DNA of 64,000 nt, taken from NCBI GenBank assembly GCA_002368175.1, contig AP018172.1:2044001-2108000 (forward strand), written 5' to 3'. This DNA comes from Calothrix sp. NIES-2098. Its GTDB lineage: Bacteria; Cyanobacteriota; Cyanobacteriia; Cyanobacteriales; Nostocaceae. Position numbers and translations under genes: made by a program. Under the pieces are notes generated by a model. It ran no database searches. It was given only the letters and a program-made list of their open reading frames with translations, and was not told the DNA's origin. Positions within the stretch are counted from its first letter, which is position 1; each line of letters starts with the position of its first letter. Positions 1 through 9,597 of this stretch are shown here, in pieces.

Positions 1-1
1 T

Positions 2-538
2 ACCTTTGCCGGTATTGGTAAAGCCAAAGCCGTGGCATTGTGGAATGGAAATAGTCAGATAGTACATATTACAGTTGCAGGTAGCAATGGCGACGCGATC
101 GCTACTACCTCTAGTTTATATGAAGCCCTACTGCAAGCGATTGATGGTGCACGCGACCCCTTACAACAAGTGCAAGTAGATAGCTACGAACAACTATTGT
201 TTAATTTAGAAGCAACAATTCAATTCGATGGGCGTTACAAAGCAGAGAAATTAGAGACAGAAATCCGCCAAGCTTTGAGTGAAAAATTTGCCTTTGCGAA
301 TCGCAGCTTTGGTCAAGGCGTGAATGCATCAGAAGCGATCGCATTCATCCAAAATATCACAGGGGTAGTAGCTGTAGATCTGGATGCTTTGTATCGTCAG
401 CAATTTAGTAAAACCTTAGCTGACTCCATCCCCGCCCTGTTAGCCCGTTTTGATGTCACCACTAATCAAATTAAACCAGCACAGTTGTTATTGCTCAATC
501 CTAAAGGTATGACGCTGAAACTTGAGGCCATATCATGA
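2..538 (+). CDS. Contractile injection system baseplate J-like protein (3' part)
   Basis: The reading frame is open from the left edge (phase starting at base 2), so this is only the C-terminal ~178 residues of a larger protein; the GTG at 32 is internal, not a start. The visible tail (motifs GIGKAKAVALWNG, GVNASEAIAFIQNITGV) resembles the C-terminus of cyanobacterial putative baseplate assembly proteins of the J/gp47 type, which form the wedge ring connecting sheath to tip in contractile injection systems. The stop overlaps the next start as ATGA (535-538), so the two are translationally coupled. The family call rests on this C-terminal piece plus the two following tail genes. Confirmation needs the upstream sequence, where sheath, tube, VgrG-like spike and gp25 genes would be expected. 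Confidence 0.72.
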   Translation, partial: TFAGIGKAKAVALWNGNSQIVHITVAGSNGDAIATTSSLYEALLQAIDGARDPLQQVQVDSYEQLLFNLEATIQFDGRYKAEKLETEIRQALSEKFAFANRSFGQGVNASEAIAFIQNITGVVAVDLDALYRQQFSKTLADSIPALLARFDVTTNQIKPAQLLLLNPKGMTLKLEAIS

Positions 539-3500
539 ACCAGCCTATAGAACGCTTGTATAATCTGCTGCCAGCTATTTACCGCACGGCAGAAAAAGGA
601 GAAACAGAAACCTTACGCGCCCTGCTGGCGGTTGTTGAATCGCAATTGCAGATTGTCAATGCAGATATTGATAATTTATATGAAAACTGGTTTATTGAAA
701 CCTGTGCCGAATGGGTTGTACCTTATATCGGCGACCTGCTCGATGCCCAAGAAATTTATACCGATAGCGCTCAAACTTACGGACTACAGGAGCGACGAGC
801 CTATGTAGCCAATATCCTTTCCTATAGAAGACGTAAAGGCACAGCACCCGTAATCGAACAACTAGCGCGAGATTTAACAGGTTGGCGAGGACGGGCAGTA
901 GAGTTTTTTAAATTACTCGCCACTACGCAAAATATCGATTGTGTACGGACAACAAATGGCTTTGTTAATGTGCGCGAAGTTGACCAAATTGACTTGCTTG
1001 GTAGTCCTTTTGAACAACAAGCTGGCTACACAGCTCAAGTAGGGTCGATTCAGAGCAATCAAGGTCGCTATAATCTAGCGAATATCGGTTTATTTCTGTG
1101 GCGATTGCAAACTTATCCAATTGAAAGAGGTACAGCATTTGCTATTGATGAACGCCGCTATACTTTTAATCCTCTTGGCTACACTAATATTCCCCTATTT
1201 AATCAGCCGCAACCAGAAACAGAAATTACGGGATTAGCAGCAGAAATTAACGTACCAGCAAAGCTGCGAATTTTACTTTTGAGTAACGAACTCAAAGCCC
1301 GCGAGCAAGACTTGTTGAATGGTACGCCAATTATTAATAACGGTTACTTTGGTAATTTAAATCAGCCCGCATTGCAAGTTTTCATCAATGGTCAACGTCA
1401 GCCTCTATCCTTAGATGAAATTGCGATCGCAACTTTACCAGATCAAGAAAATTCTACAGATTGGCAACTTCCTCAAAACATTAACAAAGTTGTGGCGATC
1501 GATCCAGAACAAGGACGGTTAGCCTTTTTAGATAGAACAGTCCCCAGCCAAGTAGAAGTAAGTTATGCCTATGGTTTCAGTGGTGATATTGGTGGTGGCC
1601 CCTATGACCGAACTGTTCCCCTAGAACGAGGCGACAGTCAACTCCGCATCCTACCCAGTGCTGTTGATGTCTTGAGTTGGGAAATTGAACAAGATAAATC
1701 TGCAATAGACAACCCCTTAGCCCAAGCCGTAGAAATTTGGAATCAAACAGTTACCGCATGGCAAGGATACCGCGAGAAAACTTGTTTAGCATTAGCCCAG
1801 CTCAAAACTTCTCAAGTCAGAATTGTGCCACAAGTTGATGATACCTTACGTCCTGCTGCTATTTCAGGGATTGTGAGTGGTTTAACGGTAGTAGCAAACC
1901 CAGGAGATACAGAGATATTTGTCAGCCCTGGTAAAGCTTTGGATGGACAGGGACGCTTGCTGATAGTTGATGAAATCCAGCAGATAGATTTAAAAAAGCA
2001 GCAAAATCCCACCAAACCAGTAAATTTGTGTTTAGTAATTGCTTATCGTGCAGCTCAAGATGAACGCAACTATGAGATTTCTTTACTTCCGGAGGTAACG
2101 TTTGAGAGTTACCCACCAGGGTCTTTCATTTTGCTGAAGAACTTAGTTATAGAAGCTGGTGGCATTCAGAGTGTTTCTGATACCAATACTCGCCCATCCT
2201 TTAAAGCTGGAATTATTAGTGGTTTGGATGTTATCCTCAATCCTGGCACATCTAATAACCAAGAAACAGCCAAAGGAATTTTATACTATCGTGCTAACCC
2301 AGCGATGGCGGCGGTGGTGAAAGCTGGGGTGGCTGTGGATAGCAAAGGTAGGATGATTATCCTCAAAAAAAATCAACAAGTTGACCTCAAACCCTACCAA
2401 AATCAAACTGTATATTTGGTTATTGGCTTCTCTGGGATAATCAAGGTAGTTCTAGAAGCTGAGATCAAAAACTACCCACAAACAACTTACATCCGCTTGG
2501 CCTATCTGGAAGTTCCCCACGTGAAGATTGATAAGTTAAATTCATCCAATCGCATTACCTGTCCGCCAGGGGTGATTGAGGGTTTAACTGTGACTGCAAA
2601 TATCGGCTCATGCACTGCTACTATTGCCCCAGGAAAGGCGATTGATAAACAAGGTCGCTACATCGAACTGAATCTTAACCACCGTACTTACCTCAGACGC
2701 TATGCAGGGCAAACTGTAGTCTTGGGAGTTTCTTATAGCGAACAACCATTTCTTCCTAAATGGCAAGTGCAAGCCTTTTCCTTCGGTGCTGTTCCAGATA
2801 CAGCGATTCCTTTAGCTAGCTTGAGTTTGGATGCTAAAGGCAACATTATTAATTCACCCGATACTAAAGTTAGGGTTTTATGTCGTCCCGGTATTGTGCA
2901 AGGTTTAGATGTCACGCTTGTTAATAATGCTACCCAAGTGGAAATTTCCCCAGGAACAGCGCTAGATAGCAATAACCAGGTAATTCGGTTGAAAAAAGCC
3001 TGTCGTCTTGATCTCAGTAGCTATCCCCATCAAACTTTGATGTTGTTTATTTCTCGCCAGTTAGGACAAGGGTGGCAAAACATCGAAATTGTTTCCCCTA
3101 GACCCAGAAGAAGGCGTAAACAACTAGGGGTTGTACCAGTAGAACCCGAAAATGCAGATACAGGGGTGATAACCCTGCGAGACAACCACAGCTACATAGG
3201 AGATGCCAATATCATCATACCTGCCGAAAAGCATCTCTATATTATGGGTGCAAATGGCGATCGCCCTCATCTGCGAGGTAACTTATTTGTGCGGGGGATA
3301 ATTCCCCATGAAACAAGCCTAGCCGGAGAGTTAACTGTAGAAGGTCTGCTGGTAGAAGGTAAATTAACTGTATTGCCAGGAAATCTCAAACGCTTGCATA
3401 TTATCCATTCCACCCTAGTTCCCGACAAAGGTGGTCTAGTAGTTGAAGAAAGCGTACAGCCAACACCCGAACCAGAAGCAGAAACAGAAGATTGGCTGAT

Positions 3501-5475
3501 GGCTGTGGTTATGTATGTGCTTAACTTGGTTCTGAGGATAATTCAATTGCTGAAAAAAATGGCTAGTCGTTCTCCCCAAGAAAATGTCGAGGAACTAACG
3601 CGGCTAGTGAAGCAACAAATTATCTGGGTTTTATCGGCGTTGCAACAATGGATTTTATTCTGGCAAAATCCCCAAACAGAAGATGATAATTCCAGTTCTA
3701 GCAATCAAACCGTAGACCCCTGTAATTTCTTTTATCCCCCTGCAACCTCTGACAGCACTATTGACCTGGATAATCATCAACTAAATATTACTATTCACCA
3801 TAGTATCTGCGGCCCCGTTGCTTTATCTAGCACTATACCCGCCTTGAATATTGTTGATAGCATTATAGACAAAGGGGCTGACACCGATAGATTAGCTATC
3901 TCTGCAATCGGCAACGATACGGCTACCGACCTGAAAACTACAACAGTGTTTGGCAATACGGTAGTGCATAGATTAGAGGCTAGTGATTGCATTTTTAACG
4001 GTAAAGTTACAGCAAAACGGCGACAAGTAGGTTGCGTGCGTTTTTCCTATCTCCCGGAAAATGTACATACCCCCCGGCGTTACCGTTGTCAGCCAGATTT
4101 AGCACTAGCAGAGGAGTTAAATCGCCTACCTGGGGCGATCGCTGCCTTAGCGATTCACCCGCAAAATGGTAAGATATTCGCTGCGATCGCAGGTGATGGC
4201 ATATTTAGTTCCAGTGACAATGGTCAAAAGTGGCAACAGGTAAATCAAGCTCAACCCAACATTACATCGCTAATTATTTATACTAAGTCTCCTACGGAAA
4301 TTTACTACTTTGTCGGAACATCTGAAGGTGCAGTTTTCCTTTCTAAAGATGCTGGTGAGAATTGGGAAAAAATTAATCCTGAGTCAACAACTACAGCTAT
4401 TACCGCCTTAGTTGCTGACACCACTTCCCGCTTATTTGCTGGTACTGCTGGCGACGGGATATTTAGTTTTAGTGACACTGGCAAAGGATGGACAGCAGTC
4501 AATACCAATTTATCCAATCAGCAAATCACAGCTTTAACTAGTAGCACTACAGGGAAAGTTTTTGCTGGTACATCTGGCGGTGGGGTCTTTCGCTTTTCCT
4601 CAGATAATAGTAGCTGGAAGGCGGTAAATCGAGGTTTGACAAGCCGACAAATTACCACTTTGGCTTGTGATGCTACTGGGGGGATAATTGCCGGTACAGA
4701 AGATGGGCTGATTTGTCTCTCAGTAGATAATGGTGACACATGGCAAAAAATTTATACCGACTCCCTCAAAGCTGCTATTACCTCTTTGTTGGTGGATGAG
4801 CGATCGCTTACAGGTACGATTAGTAGTCAAGAGGCTCAAGTCACAGGTGTAGGAACGCTATTTAATAGTGAATTACAGGTAGATAAACAATTTACAGCCC
4901 TTGGTCAAACCAAGACTATCAAAGAAATTATCTCTGATACAGAACTCATCATTGATAGCCCCTTCAGTGCTAATTTACCACCTGGTACTCGCTTTAGTTG
5001 CGATCGCTATCTTTTGGCTGGTACTGCTAACGGTAGAATAATGCGTTCAACAAATACTGATAATAATTGGCAAGCAGTTTATGTTGACGATTTAGCTCAA
5101 AGCGATATCGCTAGTTTGGTTATCAATACTAACAATCAACAAGTTTATGCTGGTACAACTGTTGGTAGCATCTTAAACTTTTCACCGCAAGAGCCACGCT
5201 GGAAAATTATTAATCGCAATTTAAATAATCTTGATGTCAAGCTGATCGTACTTGAACGCTTACAACCGAGGTTCACCTCACAAGTATACGGCGAACCAGG
5301 ATATGCTCAACTCAGTTTAACCTGCGCCCCAGAAATTCAAACAGGTGCAGAAGACCGTTCTGAGATGGGAGTATTTAACTACTTACAACAACCGCAACGC
5401 GCCGCCGCCTTACAGAATAGCCTGGAAGAGTATTTGCGCTTTGGTATGGAATTAGGCATTTTTTACATGACTTAA
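535..5475 (+). CDS. Giant tail protein I-like baseplate protein with repeat domains and beta-propeller
   Basis: 1646 residues. Residues 1-130 (IERLYNLLPAIYR, DLLDAQEIY, ERRAYVANILSYRRRKG) match the tail protein I domain that follows the baseplate J protein in cyanobacterial and other injection-system loci. A block of four related ~110-residue modules starts near residues 443, 556, 676 and 783, each with a G[IV]xxGLxV opening and a later PGxAxDxxxxxI. Residues ~986-1010 are strongly hydrophobic (WLMAVVMYVLNLVLRIIQLL), unusual for a soluble tail protein. Residues ~1200-1560 carry BNR/Sortilin-like propeller repeats (xFAGTxGxGxFxxSxDxxxxWxxVN), interrupted at ~1423-1493 by an inserted beta domain. 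Typical tail protein I is only ~200-300 residues, so most of this protein is accessory: probably receptor binding or anchoring at the machine's tip. Coupled to the gene before by ATGA and followed by a fibre gene after 12 nt. Confidence 0.8.
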   Translation: MNQPIERLYNLLPAIYRTAEKGETETLRALLAVVESQLQIVNADIDNLYENWFIETCAEWVVPYIGDLLDAQEIYTDSAQTYGLQERRAYVANILSYRRRKGTAPVIEQLARDLTGWRGRAVEFFKLLATTQNIDCVRTTNGFVNVREVDQIDLLGSPFEQQAGYTAQVGSIQSNQGRYNLANIGLFLWRLQTYPIERGTAFAIDERRYTFNPLGYTNIPLFNQPQPETEITGLAAEINVPAKLRILLLSNELKAREQDLLNGTPIINNGYFGNLNQPALQVFINGQRQPLSLDEIAIATLPDQENSTDWQLPQNINKVVAIDPEQGRLAFLDRTVPSQVEVSYAYGFSGDIGGGPYDRTVPLERGDSQLRILPSAVDVLSWEIEQDKSAIDNPLAQAVEIWNQTVTAWQGYREKTCLALAQLKTSQVRIVPQVDDTLRPAAISGIVSGLTVVANPGDTEIFVSPGKALDGQGRLLIVDEIQQIDLKKQQNPTKPVNLCLVIAYRAAQDERNYEISLLPEVTFESYPPGSFILLKNLVIEAGGIQSVSDTNTRPSFKAGIISGLDVILNPGTSNNQETAKGILYYRANPAMAAVVKAGVAVDSKGRMIILKKNQQVDLKPYQNQTVYLVIGFSGIIKVVLEAEIKNYPQTTYIRLAYLEVPHVKIDKLNSSNRITCPPGVIEGLTVTANIGSCTATIAPGKAIDKQGRYIELNLNHRTYLRRYAGQTVVLGVSYSEQPFLPKWQVQAFSFGAVPDTAIPLASLSLDAKGNIINSPDTKVRVLCRPGIVQGLDVTLVNNATQVEISPGTALDSNNQVIRLKKACRLDLSSYPHQTLMLFISRQLGQGWQNIEIVSPRPRRRRKQLGVVPVEPENADTGVITLRDNHSYIGDANIIIPAEKHLYIMGANGDRPHLRGNLFVRGIIPHETSLAGELTVEGLLVEGKLTVLPGNLKRLHIIHSTLVPDKGGLVVEESVQPTPEPEAETEDWLMAVVMYVLNLVLRIIQLLKKMASRSPQENVEELTRLVKQQIIWVLSALQQWILFWQNPQTEDDNSSSSNQTVDPCNFFYPPATSDSTIDLDNHQLNITIHHSICGPVALSSTIPALNIVDSIIDKGADTDRLAISAIGNDTATDLKTTTVFGNTVVHRLEASDCIFNGKVTAKRRQVGCVRFSYLPENVHTPRRYRCQPDLALAEELNRLPGAIAALAIHPQNGKIFAAIAGDGIFSSSDNGQKWQQVNQAQPNITSLIIYTKSPTEIYYFVGTSEGAVFLSKDAGENWEKINPESTTTAITALVADTTSRLFAGTAGDGIFSFSDTGKGWTAVNTNLSNQQITALTSSTTGKVFAGTSGGGVFRFSSDNSSWKAVNRGLTSRQITTLACDATGGIIAGTEDGLICLSVDNGDTWQKIYTDSLKAAITSLLVDERSLTGTISSQEAQVTGVGTLFNSELQVDKQFTALGQTKTIKEIISDTELIIDSPFSANLPPGTRFSCDRYLLAGTANGRIMRSTNTDNNWQAVYVDDLAQSDIASLVINTNNQQVYAGTTVGSILNFSPQEPRWKIINRNLNNLDVKLIVLERLQPRFTSQVYGEPGYAQLSLTCAPEIQTGAEDRSEMGVFNYLQQPQRAAALQNSLEEYLRFGMELGIFYMT

Positions 5476-5487
5476 GGAGAGAGGAAA

Positions 5488-8400
5488 ATGAAAGGCGATT
5501 TTACCAGGTCTACATTTCAACCACAAAAGCATTACACTAGCGTGCGGATGCAGCAGGGAAGACTGCAATTAGATGCAGATTGGAATGAGCAAATTGACAT
5601 TCTGGCTTATCTCAATCAAATTCAACTGCAAGATATGATTGGCGTTTCTGGTGTTCCAGAAACAAACGGTGGCTTTAAAATCCAAACCACAGACAATCAA
5701 GAGGAGTTAACAATTTCCGCCGGACATATTTATGTTAACGGCATTTTGTGTGAGTTAGAACAAGAAATCAACTACAATCAAAAACCAAAAGCTGATGGTG
5801 AATCTGAATATGTAGTTTATCTCGATGTATGGCAACGTTTCATTACTGCCATTGACGACCCAGAAATTCGCGAAATTGCTCTTGTAAATGTACCTGATAC
5901 AGCGACTCGCACGCAAACTGTTTTTCAGGTGCAACTGATTCTCGAAAAAGAATGGGAAGATTTTCAAAAAAAACATGAAAATCGCCAACTATATCTCACA
6001 GCTAATGTTAAATCGATTTCAGGACTCAGTAGTGCGATCGCTCGCGACCAAGGGTTAGGAAATCACTTATATCGTATAGAAATTCACAAAGTTGACGATA
6101 ACAATCAAGCTACTTTTAAGTGGTCGCGTGACAATGGCTCAATTGTCAGTGCGGTTACAAATATTAAAGAAAATACCATAATCATCCAAAATTTTGGTCG
6201 TGATGATTTGCAATCTTTTGCTGCCGGACAATGGATAGAAGTTACTGATGAAGTCCGAGAATCAGAAAATCGACCAGGTACTTTAGTTCACCTGACATCT
6301 GCTACATCTGGTAGACAGTTAACTTTTGACCCGGATACTGTAGATGGCGACCCCATCACTAAAGACTATTTTAACTTTGATAAAAATAAAGTAAAAGTCC
6401 GGCGTTGGGATAACATTGGTAATAGCGACCAAGCAACCATTCCGATTAATTCTGCTGAATCAATTACTTTAGAAGCAGGAATTGAAGTCCAATTTAATAC
6501 CGAGAATTTATACCAAACAGGTGATTACTGGCAATTACCAGTTCGTAGCGAACAACGAATCGATCAAATTCCTTGGTCTGGTAAACCGCAAGCAGCACAA
6601 GGAATTAAACACCACTATTGCCAATTAGCAAAAGTAACATTTAACGGTACAAACTTTTCCAGACTTGAGGATAAACGTCCCAAATTTCAGTCTCTAACAG
6701 CTCAAAATAATAAGTTAGATATTTCCGGTGGTTCAATAACTGGTTCTTTGGGTGTGGGACTTGATAGTAAAGAAAAACCACAAGCGAGATTGCAAGTTCA
6801 GGGTGAACAAGAGCAAGTTATAGAAGATAGTACTCTTTTTAGCAAAGAGGATAGTCCAGCAACCATTGAAACTCAGGGATTATATATTGGGCAACTCAAA
6901 GCAGGTGATATCATTATTCCCACTACGACACCTGGACAACCCGAACAAAAAATTGCGATCGCAAAGATTGACGATGCTTCAGGAATCTTGACTGTTACAC
7001 CTCCTTTGATTCCTGCCATCCCTCAAGGAACGACTTTTAAATATCAGTTACCCACTGCTATATTTACATCCAATGATGGTACAGCACAACTAATTATTAA
7101 TGCTCTTGGTAACGTTGGGATTGGCACAGTTGCACCAAATGCAAAATTAGAAGTAGCAGGTATATCTAATTTCCCAACTGCTATATTTACATCCAACGAG
7201 GGAACACCACAACTAATTATTAATTCTGTTGGTAACGTTGGGATTGGCACAGTTGACCCAAAAGCCAAACTAGAGGTAGCAGGTACAGTTAAAATTACCG
7301 ACAATACCACAATCGATAAAAACCTGACTATTGGTGATTCTTTAGATATTACTAACAATTTAAAAGTTAATAATACAATCGCCACTGCCTTGGGTAATGT
7401 TGGGATTGGCACAGTTGAACCAAAAGCTAAACTAGAAGTAGCAGGTACAGTTAAAATTACCGACAATACCACAATCGATAAAAACCTAAATATTGGTGAT
7501 TCTTTAGATATTGCTAACAATTTAAAAGTTAATAATACAATCGCCACTGCCTTGGGTAATGTTGGGATTGGCACAGTTGAACCAAAAGCCAAACTAGAAG
7601 TAGTCGGTAAAGTTAAAATTACTGAAGATACTACAATTGACAAAAGTCTTACAGTTACAGATACAATTACCACCGCTAAATTGAATGTTACCGATACATT
7701 TGAGGCTAATACATTTATTGGCGATCACTTACAGATTCGGGGCGATAGTAGTATTGGTGGTTCGTTAGATATCGCAAATAATTTAACAGTTAATAATACA
7801 ATCATCACTGAACTTGGTAGCGTTGGTATTGGCACAGTTGAACCAAAAACAAAATTAGAAGTTGTAGGCACAGTTAAAATTACCGACGATACCACAATTA
7901 ACAAAAATCTCACAGTTAATGATACAATTACCACTGCCAACTTGAATGTTACAGGTACATTTGCAGCTGACACATTTACTGGTAATCGCTTACAGATAAA
8001 TGGGGATAGCAATATTAGTGGTTCTTTAACGATCGCTCGCGATTTAACAGTCAATGGTAGATTCAATACTGCCGACTTAAATATTAATGGGGCATTAGAA
8101 GTTGAGACATTTACTGCTAATAGCTTCCAAATTCGTGGGGATGGTGGTATTGCTGGTTCGTTAGCGATCGCTAATGATTTAAATGTCACTGACAAAACTA
8201 AAACTGCTAACTTAGAAGTTACAGGTACTAGCCAAATAAATAATTTGCAAGCTAACAACTTGCAGATTAATCGTAATGTAGGCATCGGTGTCGCTAGACC
8301 TTTGGCCAGGTTGCACAATCAAGGTGCAGCACCTTTACCAGGTCAAAGCCAAATTTCTAGCAATGGTATTAATGTTAATAGCACTGGTACGTCATTTAAT

Positions 8401-9045
8401 CAGTATTTGAACGTTGGTGATATAGTCACCGTGACCAATGGATCGACAAATCAATCGAGACTAATTACTAGCATTGCCGCAAATGGTACTTCTTTAACTG
8501 TGAATGCTCCTTTTATCCCAGGATTACCAGCCACAGGAGTAGAATTTACCTATCAACAGCCAATTACTCGCCTAGCAGATAGTAGCGGTGTCACTCAGTT
8601 TATTATTACCTCCACAGGTAATGTGGGAATTGGCACATCTCGCCCCGATTTAGATACAAAGCTACATATACAAGGTAATGTGAGAGTTTATGGCAATTTA
8701 TTTCAGGATTCTTCTAGAGAATTAAAAGACAATATTAGTGAAATTTCTCAGCAAGAAGTTTATGAAATATTAAAAGGTTTGAATCCTGTTAAATACAGTT
8801 ACAAAAATGACACAGAGCAAAGATGGCATTTAGGATTTATTGCCGAACAAGTACCAGAGGTATTGGCATCTCCTGATAAAACAGCAGTGCAACCTTTCAA
8901 TATTGTGGCGGTATTAGCTAAAGCTGTCAAAGACCAACAAGCAGCGATCGCAAAATTAACTAATCTTGTCGAAGAACAGCAGAAACAAATAGTAGCATTA
9001 ACACAGCAAACCAAAAGTTTAGAGCAAAAAAGCTGGTGGGGTTGA
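5488..9045 (+). CDS. DUF6519 tail fibre protein with C-terminal S74 chaperone domain
   Basis: 1185 residues; start supported by AAGGAGAG at 5474-5481. The N-terminus (MKGDFTRSTFQPQKHYTSVR, then RLQLDADWNEQ) is the DUF6519 signature found in injection-system loci next to tail protein I. The middle is a shaft of repeats containing NVGIGTVEPKAKLEV, spaced 54 residues where most regular. Two copies of a ~125-residue beta module lie at ~433-558 and ~940-1063. The C-terminus (~1074-1185) is a peptidase S74/endosialidase intramolecular chaperone: DSSRELKDNI with candidate catalytic Ser1075/Ser1076 and Lys1080, LGFIAEQVPEV, then a coiled-coil tail. In this family the domain trimerises the fibre and is then often self-cleaved. 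Likely the host- or surface-contacting fibre of the injection machine. Function of the middle is inferred, not shown. Confidence 0.82.
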   Translation: MKGDFTRSTFQPQKHYTSVRMQQGRLQLDADWNEQIDILAYLNQIQLQDMIGVSGVPETNGGFKIQTTDNQEELTISAGHIYVNGILCELEQEINYNQKPKADGESEYVVYLDVWQRFITAIDDPEIREIALVNVPDTATRTQTVFQVQLILEKEWEDFQKKHENRQLYLTANVKSISGLSSAIARDQGLGNHLYRIEIHKVDDNNQATFKWSRDNGSIVSAVTNIKENTIIIQNFGRDDLQSFAAGQWIEVTDEVRESENRPGTLVHLTSATSGRQLTFDPDTVDGDPITKDYFNFDKNKVKVRRWDNIGNSDQATIPINSAESITLEAGIEVQFNTENLYQTGDYWQLPVRSEQRIDQIPWSGKPQAAQGIKHHYCQLAKVTFNGTNFSRLEDKRPKFQSLTAQNNKLDISGGSITGSLGVGLDSKEKPQARLQVQGEQEQVIEDSTLFSKEDSPATIETQGLYIGQLKAGDIIIPTTTPGQPEQKIAIAKIDDASGILTVTPPLIPAIPQGTTFKYQLPTAIFTSNDGTAQLIINALGNVGIGTVAPNAKLEVAGISNFPTAIFTSNEGTPQLIINSVGNVGIGTVDPKAKLEVAGTVKITDNTTIDKNLTIGDSLDITNNLKVNNTIATALGNVGIGTVEPKAKLEVAGTVKITDNTTIDKNLNIGDSLDIANNLKVNNTIATALGNVGIGTVEPKAKLEVVGKVKITEDTTIDKSLTVTDTITTAKLNVTDTFEANTFIGDHLQIRGDSSIGGSLDIANNLTVNNTIITELGSVGIGTVEPKTKLEVVGTVKITDDTTINKNLTVNDTITTANLNVTGTFAADTFTGNRLQINGDSNISGSLTIARDLTVNGRFNTADLNINGALEVETFTANSFQIRGDGGIAGSLAIANDLNVTDKTKTANLEVTGTSQINNLQANNLQINRNVGIGVARPLARLHNQGAAPLPGQSQISSNGINVNSTGTSFNQYLNVGDIVTVTNGSTNQSRLITSIAANGTSLTVNAPFIPGLPATGVEFTYQQPITRLADSSGVTQFIITSTGNVGIGTSRPDLDTKLHIQGNVRVYGNLFQDSSRELKDNISEISQQEVYEILKGLNPVKYSYKNDTEQRWHLGFIAEQVPEVLASPDKTAVQPFNIVAVLAKAVKDQQAAIAKLTNLVEEQQKQIVALTQQTKSLEQKSWWG
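7251..7574 (+). repeat. Two near-identical 162-bp tandem units inside the fibre gene
   Basis: Units 7251-7412 and 7413-7574 differ at only a handful of bases and are followed by a third, diverged copy from 7575. Each encodes 54 residues of fibre shaft (VEPKAKLEVAGTVKITDNT and onward). The low divergence points to recent in-frame duplication, a simple way to lengthen the fibre by one step. Confidence 0.85.
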
Positions 9046-9244
9046 TCCTATCAAACATCTGACCCATGACTTTAATATTAATCAAGCTAAATCCTTGGGA
9101 CTCAACCTGGTATATGGTTTGGTGAAGCAGATTAACGGCACAATCGAGATTAACAACCAACAAGGAACCGAATTCAAAATTTCTTTTATGAATATGGTAT
9201 GTGCCGATAAAAGCCTCAGATTTTGTCATATTTTTTCAGATTGA
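9046..9244 (+). pseudogene. Histidine kinase C-terminal remnant
   Basis: In the frame whose codons begin at 9044 the sequence reads DPIKHLTHDFNINQAKSLGL, then NLVYGLVKQINGTIEINNQQ and GTEFKISF, stopping at 9242-9244. This is the end of a HATPase_c domain as in cyanobacterial PAS-type kinases (the SLGLxLVxxLVxQLxGxI segment with the G2-like SLGL). It has no start codon, no N, G1 or H box, and runs directly out of the end of the fibre gene. I read it as debris of a deleted sensor kinase, marking a past recombination point. Confidence 0.75.
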
Positions 9245-9597
9245 TGTTTACTGCCAGAAGTATTGACCGAAAACAAAAAGGATACAAGCTCCCAGATCGC
9301 CACACTTCGCTTACGACGCTACGCGATTGATGATGGAGAAGCAAAAAAATGTATTTCAGGTCCCACAGCAGAGGCTACTCAAGTCGCGATCGCTACGGCC
9401 GCTAGCTCCTAAATTTATTTATGTGTGTCTTTAATTTTGAATTCACGGCAAAGCGATGTAACGAAATATGCTGAGTTTTAAGTTACTATTGAAACAAATG
9501 ATACTTTAAACCTTTACCGATAGTTAATCAAGATCTAGTAGATGGGCATACTAACTTCATGAAGCAAAAACAAACTTGCACCATGAGGTAAGTATAA
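9245..9597. other. Gap between kinase remnant and large kinase gene
   Basis: No supported gene. The frame of the kinase remnant stays open after its stop until about 9412 but resembles nothing I know. The piece around 9304-9330 resembles the dispersed CGCTACGCG-type repeats of Nostocales, and one HIP1 octamer lies near 9386. A GAGGT at 9585-9589 is the ribosome binding site of the next gene. Confidence 0.5.

Noticed and set aside
7044..8318. Long minus-strand frames opposite the fibre gene (209 and 197 codons)
   Set aside because: They mirror the repeat structure of the real plus-strand gene, have no recognisable domain and appear only where the fibre repeats keep the opposite frame free of stops.
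1..9045. Prophage tail module
   Set aside because: No capsid, terminase, portal, lysis or integrase genes are seen, and the DUF6519/tail protein I pairing is typical of contractile injection systems; the left side is cut by the window, so a phage origin is not fully excluded.
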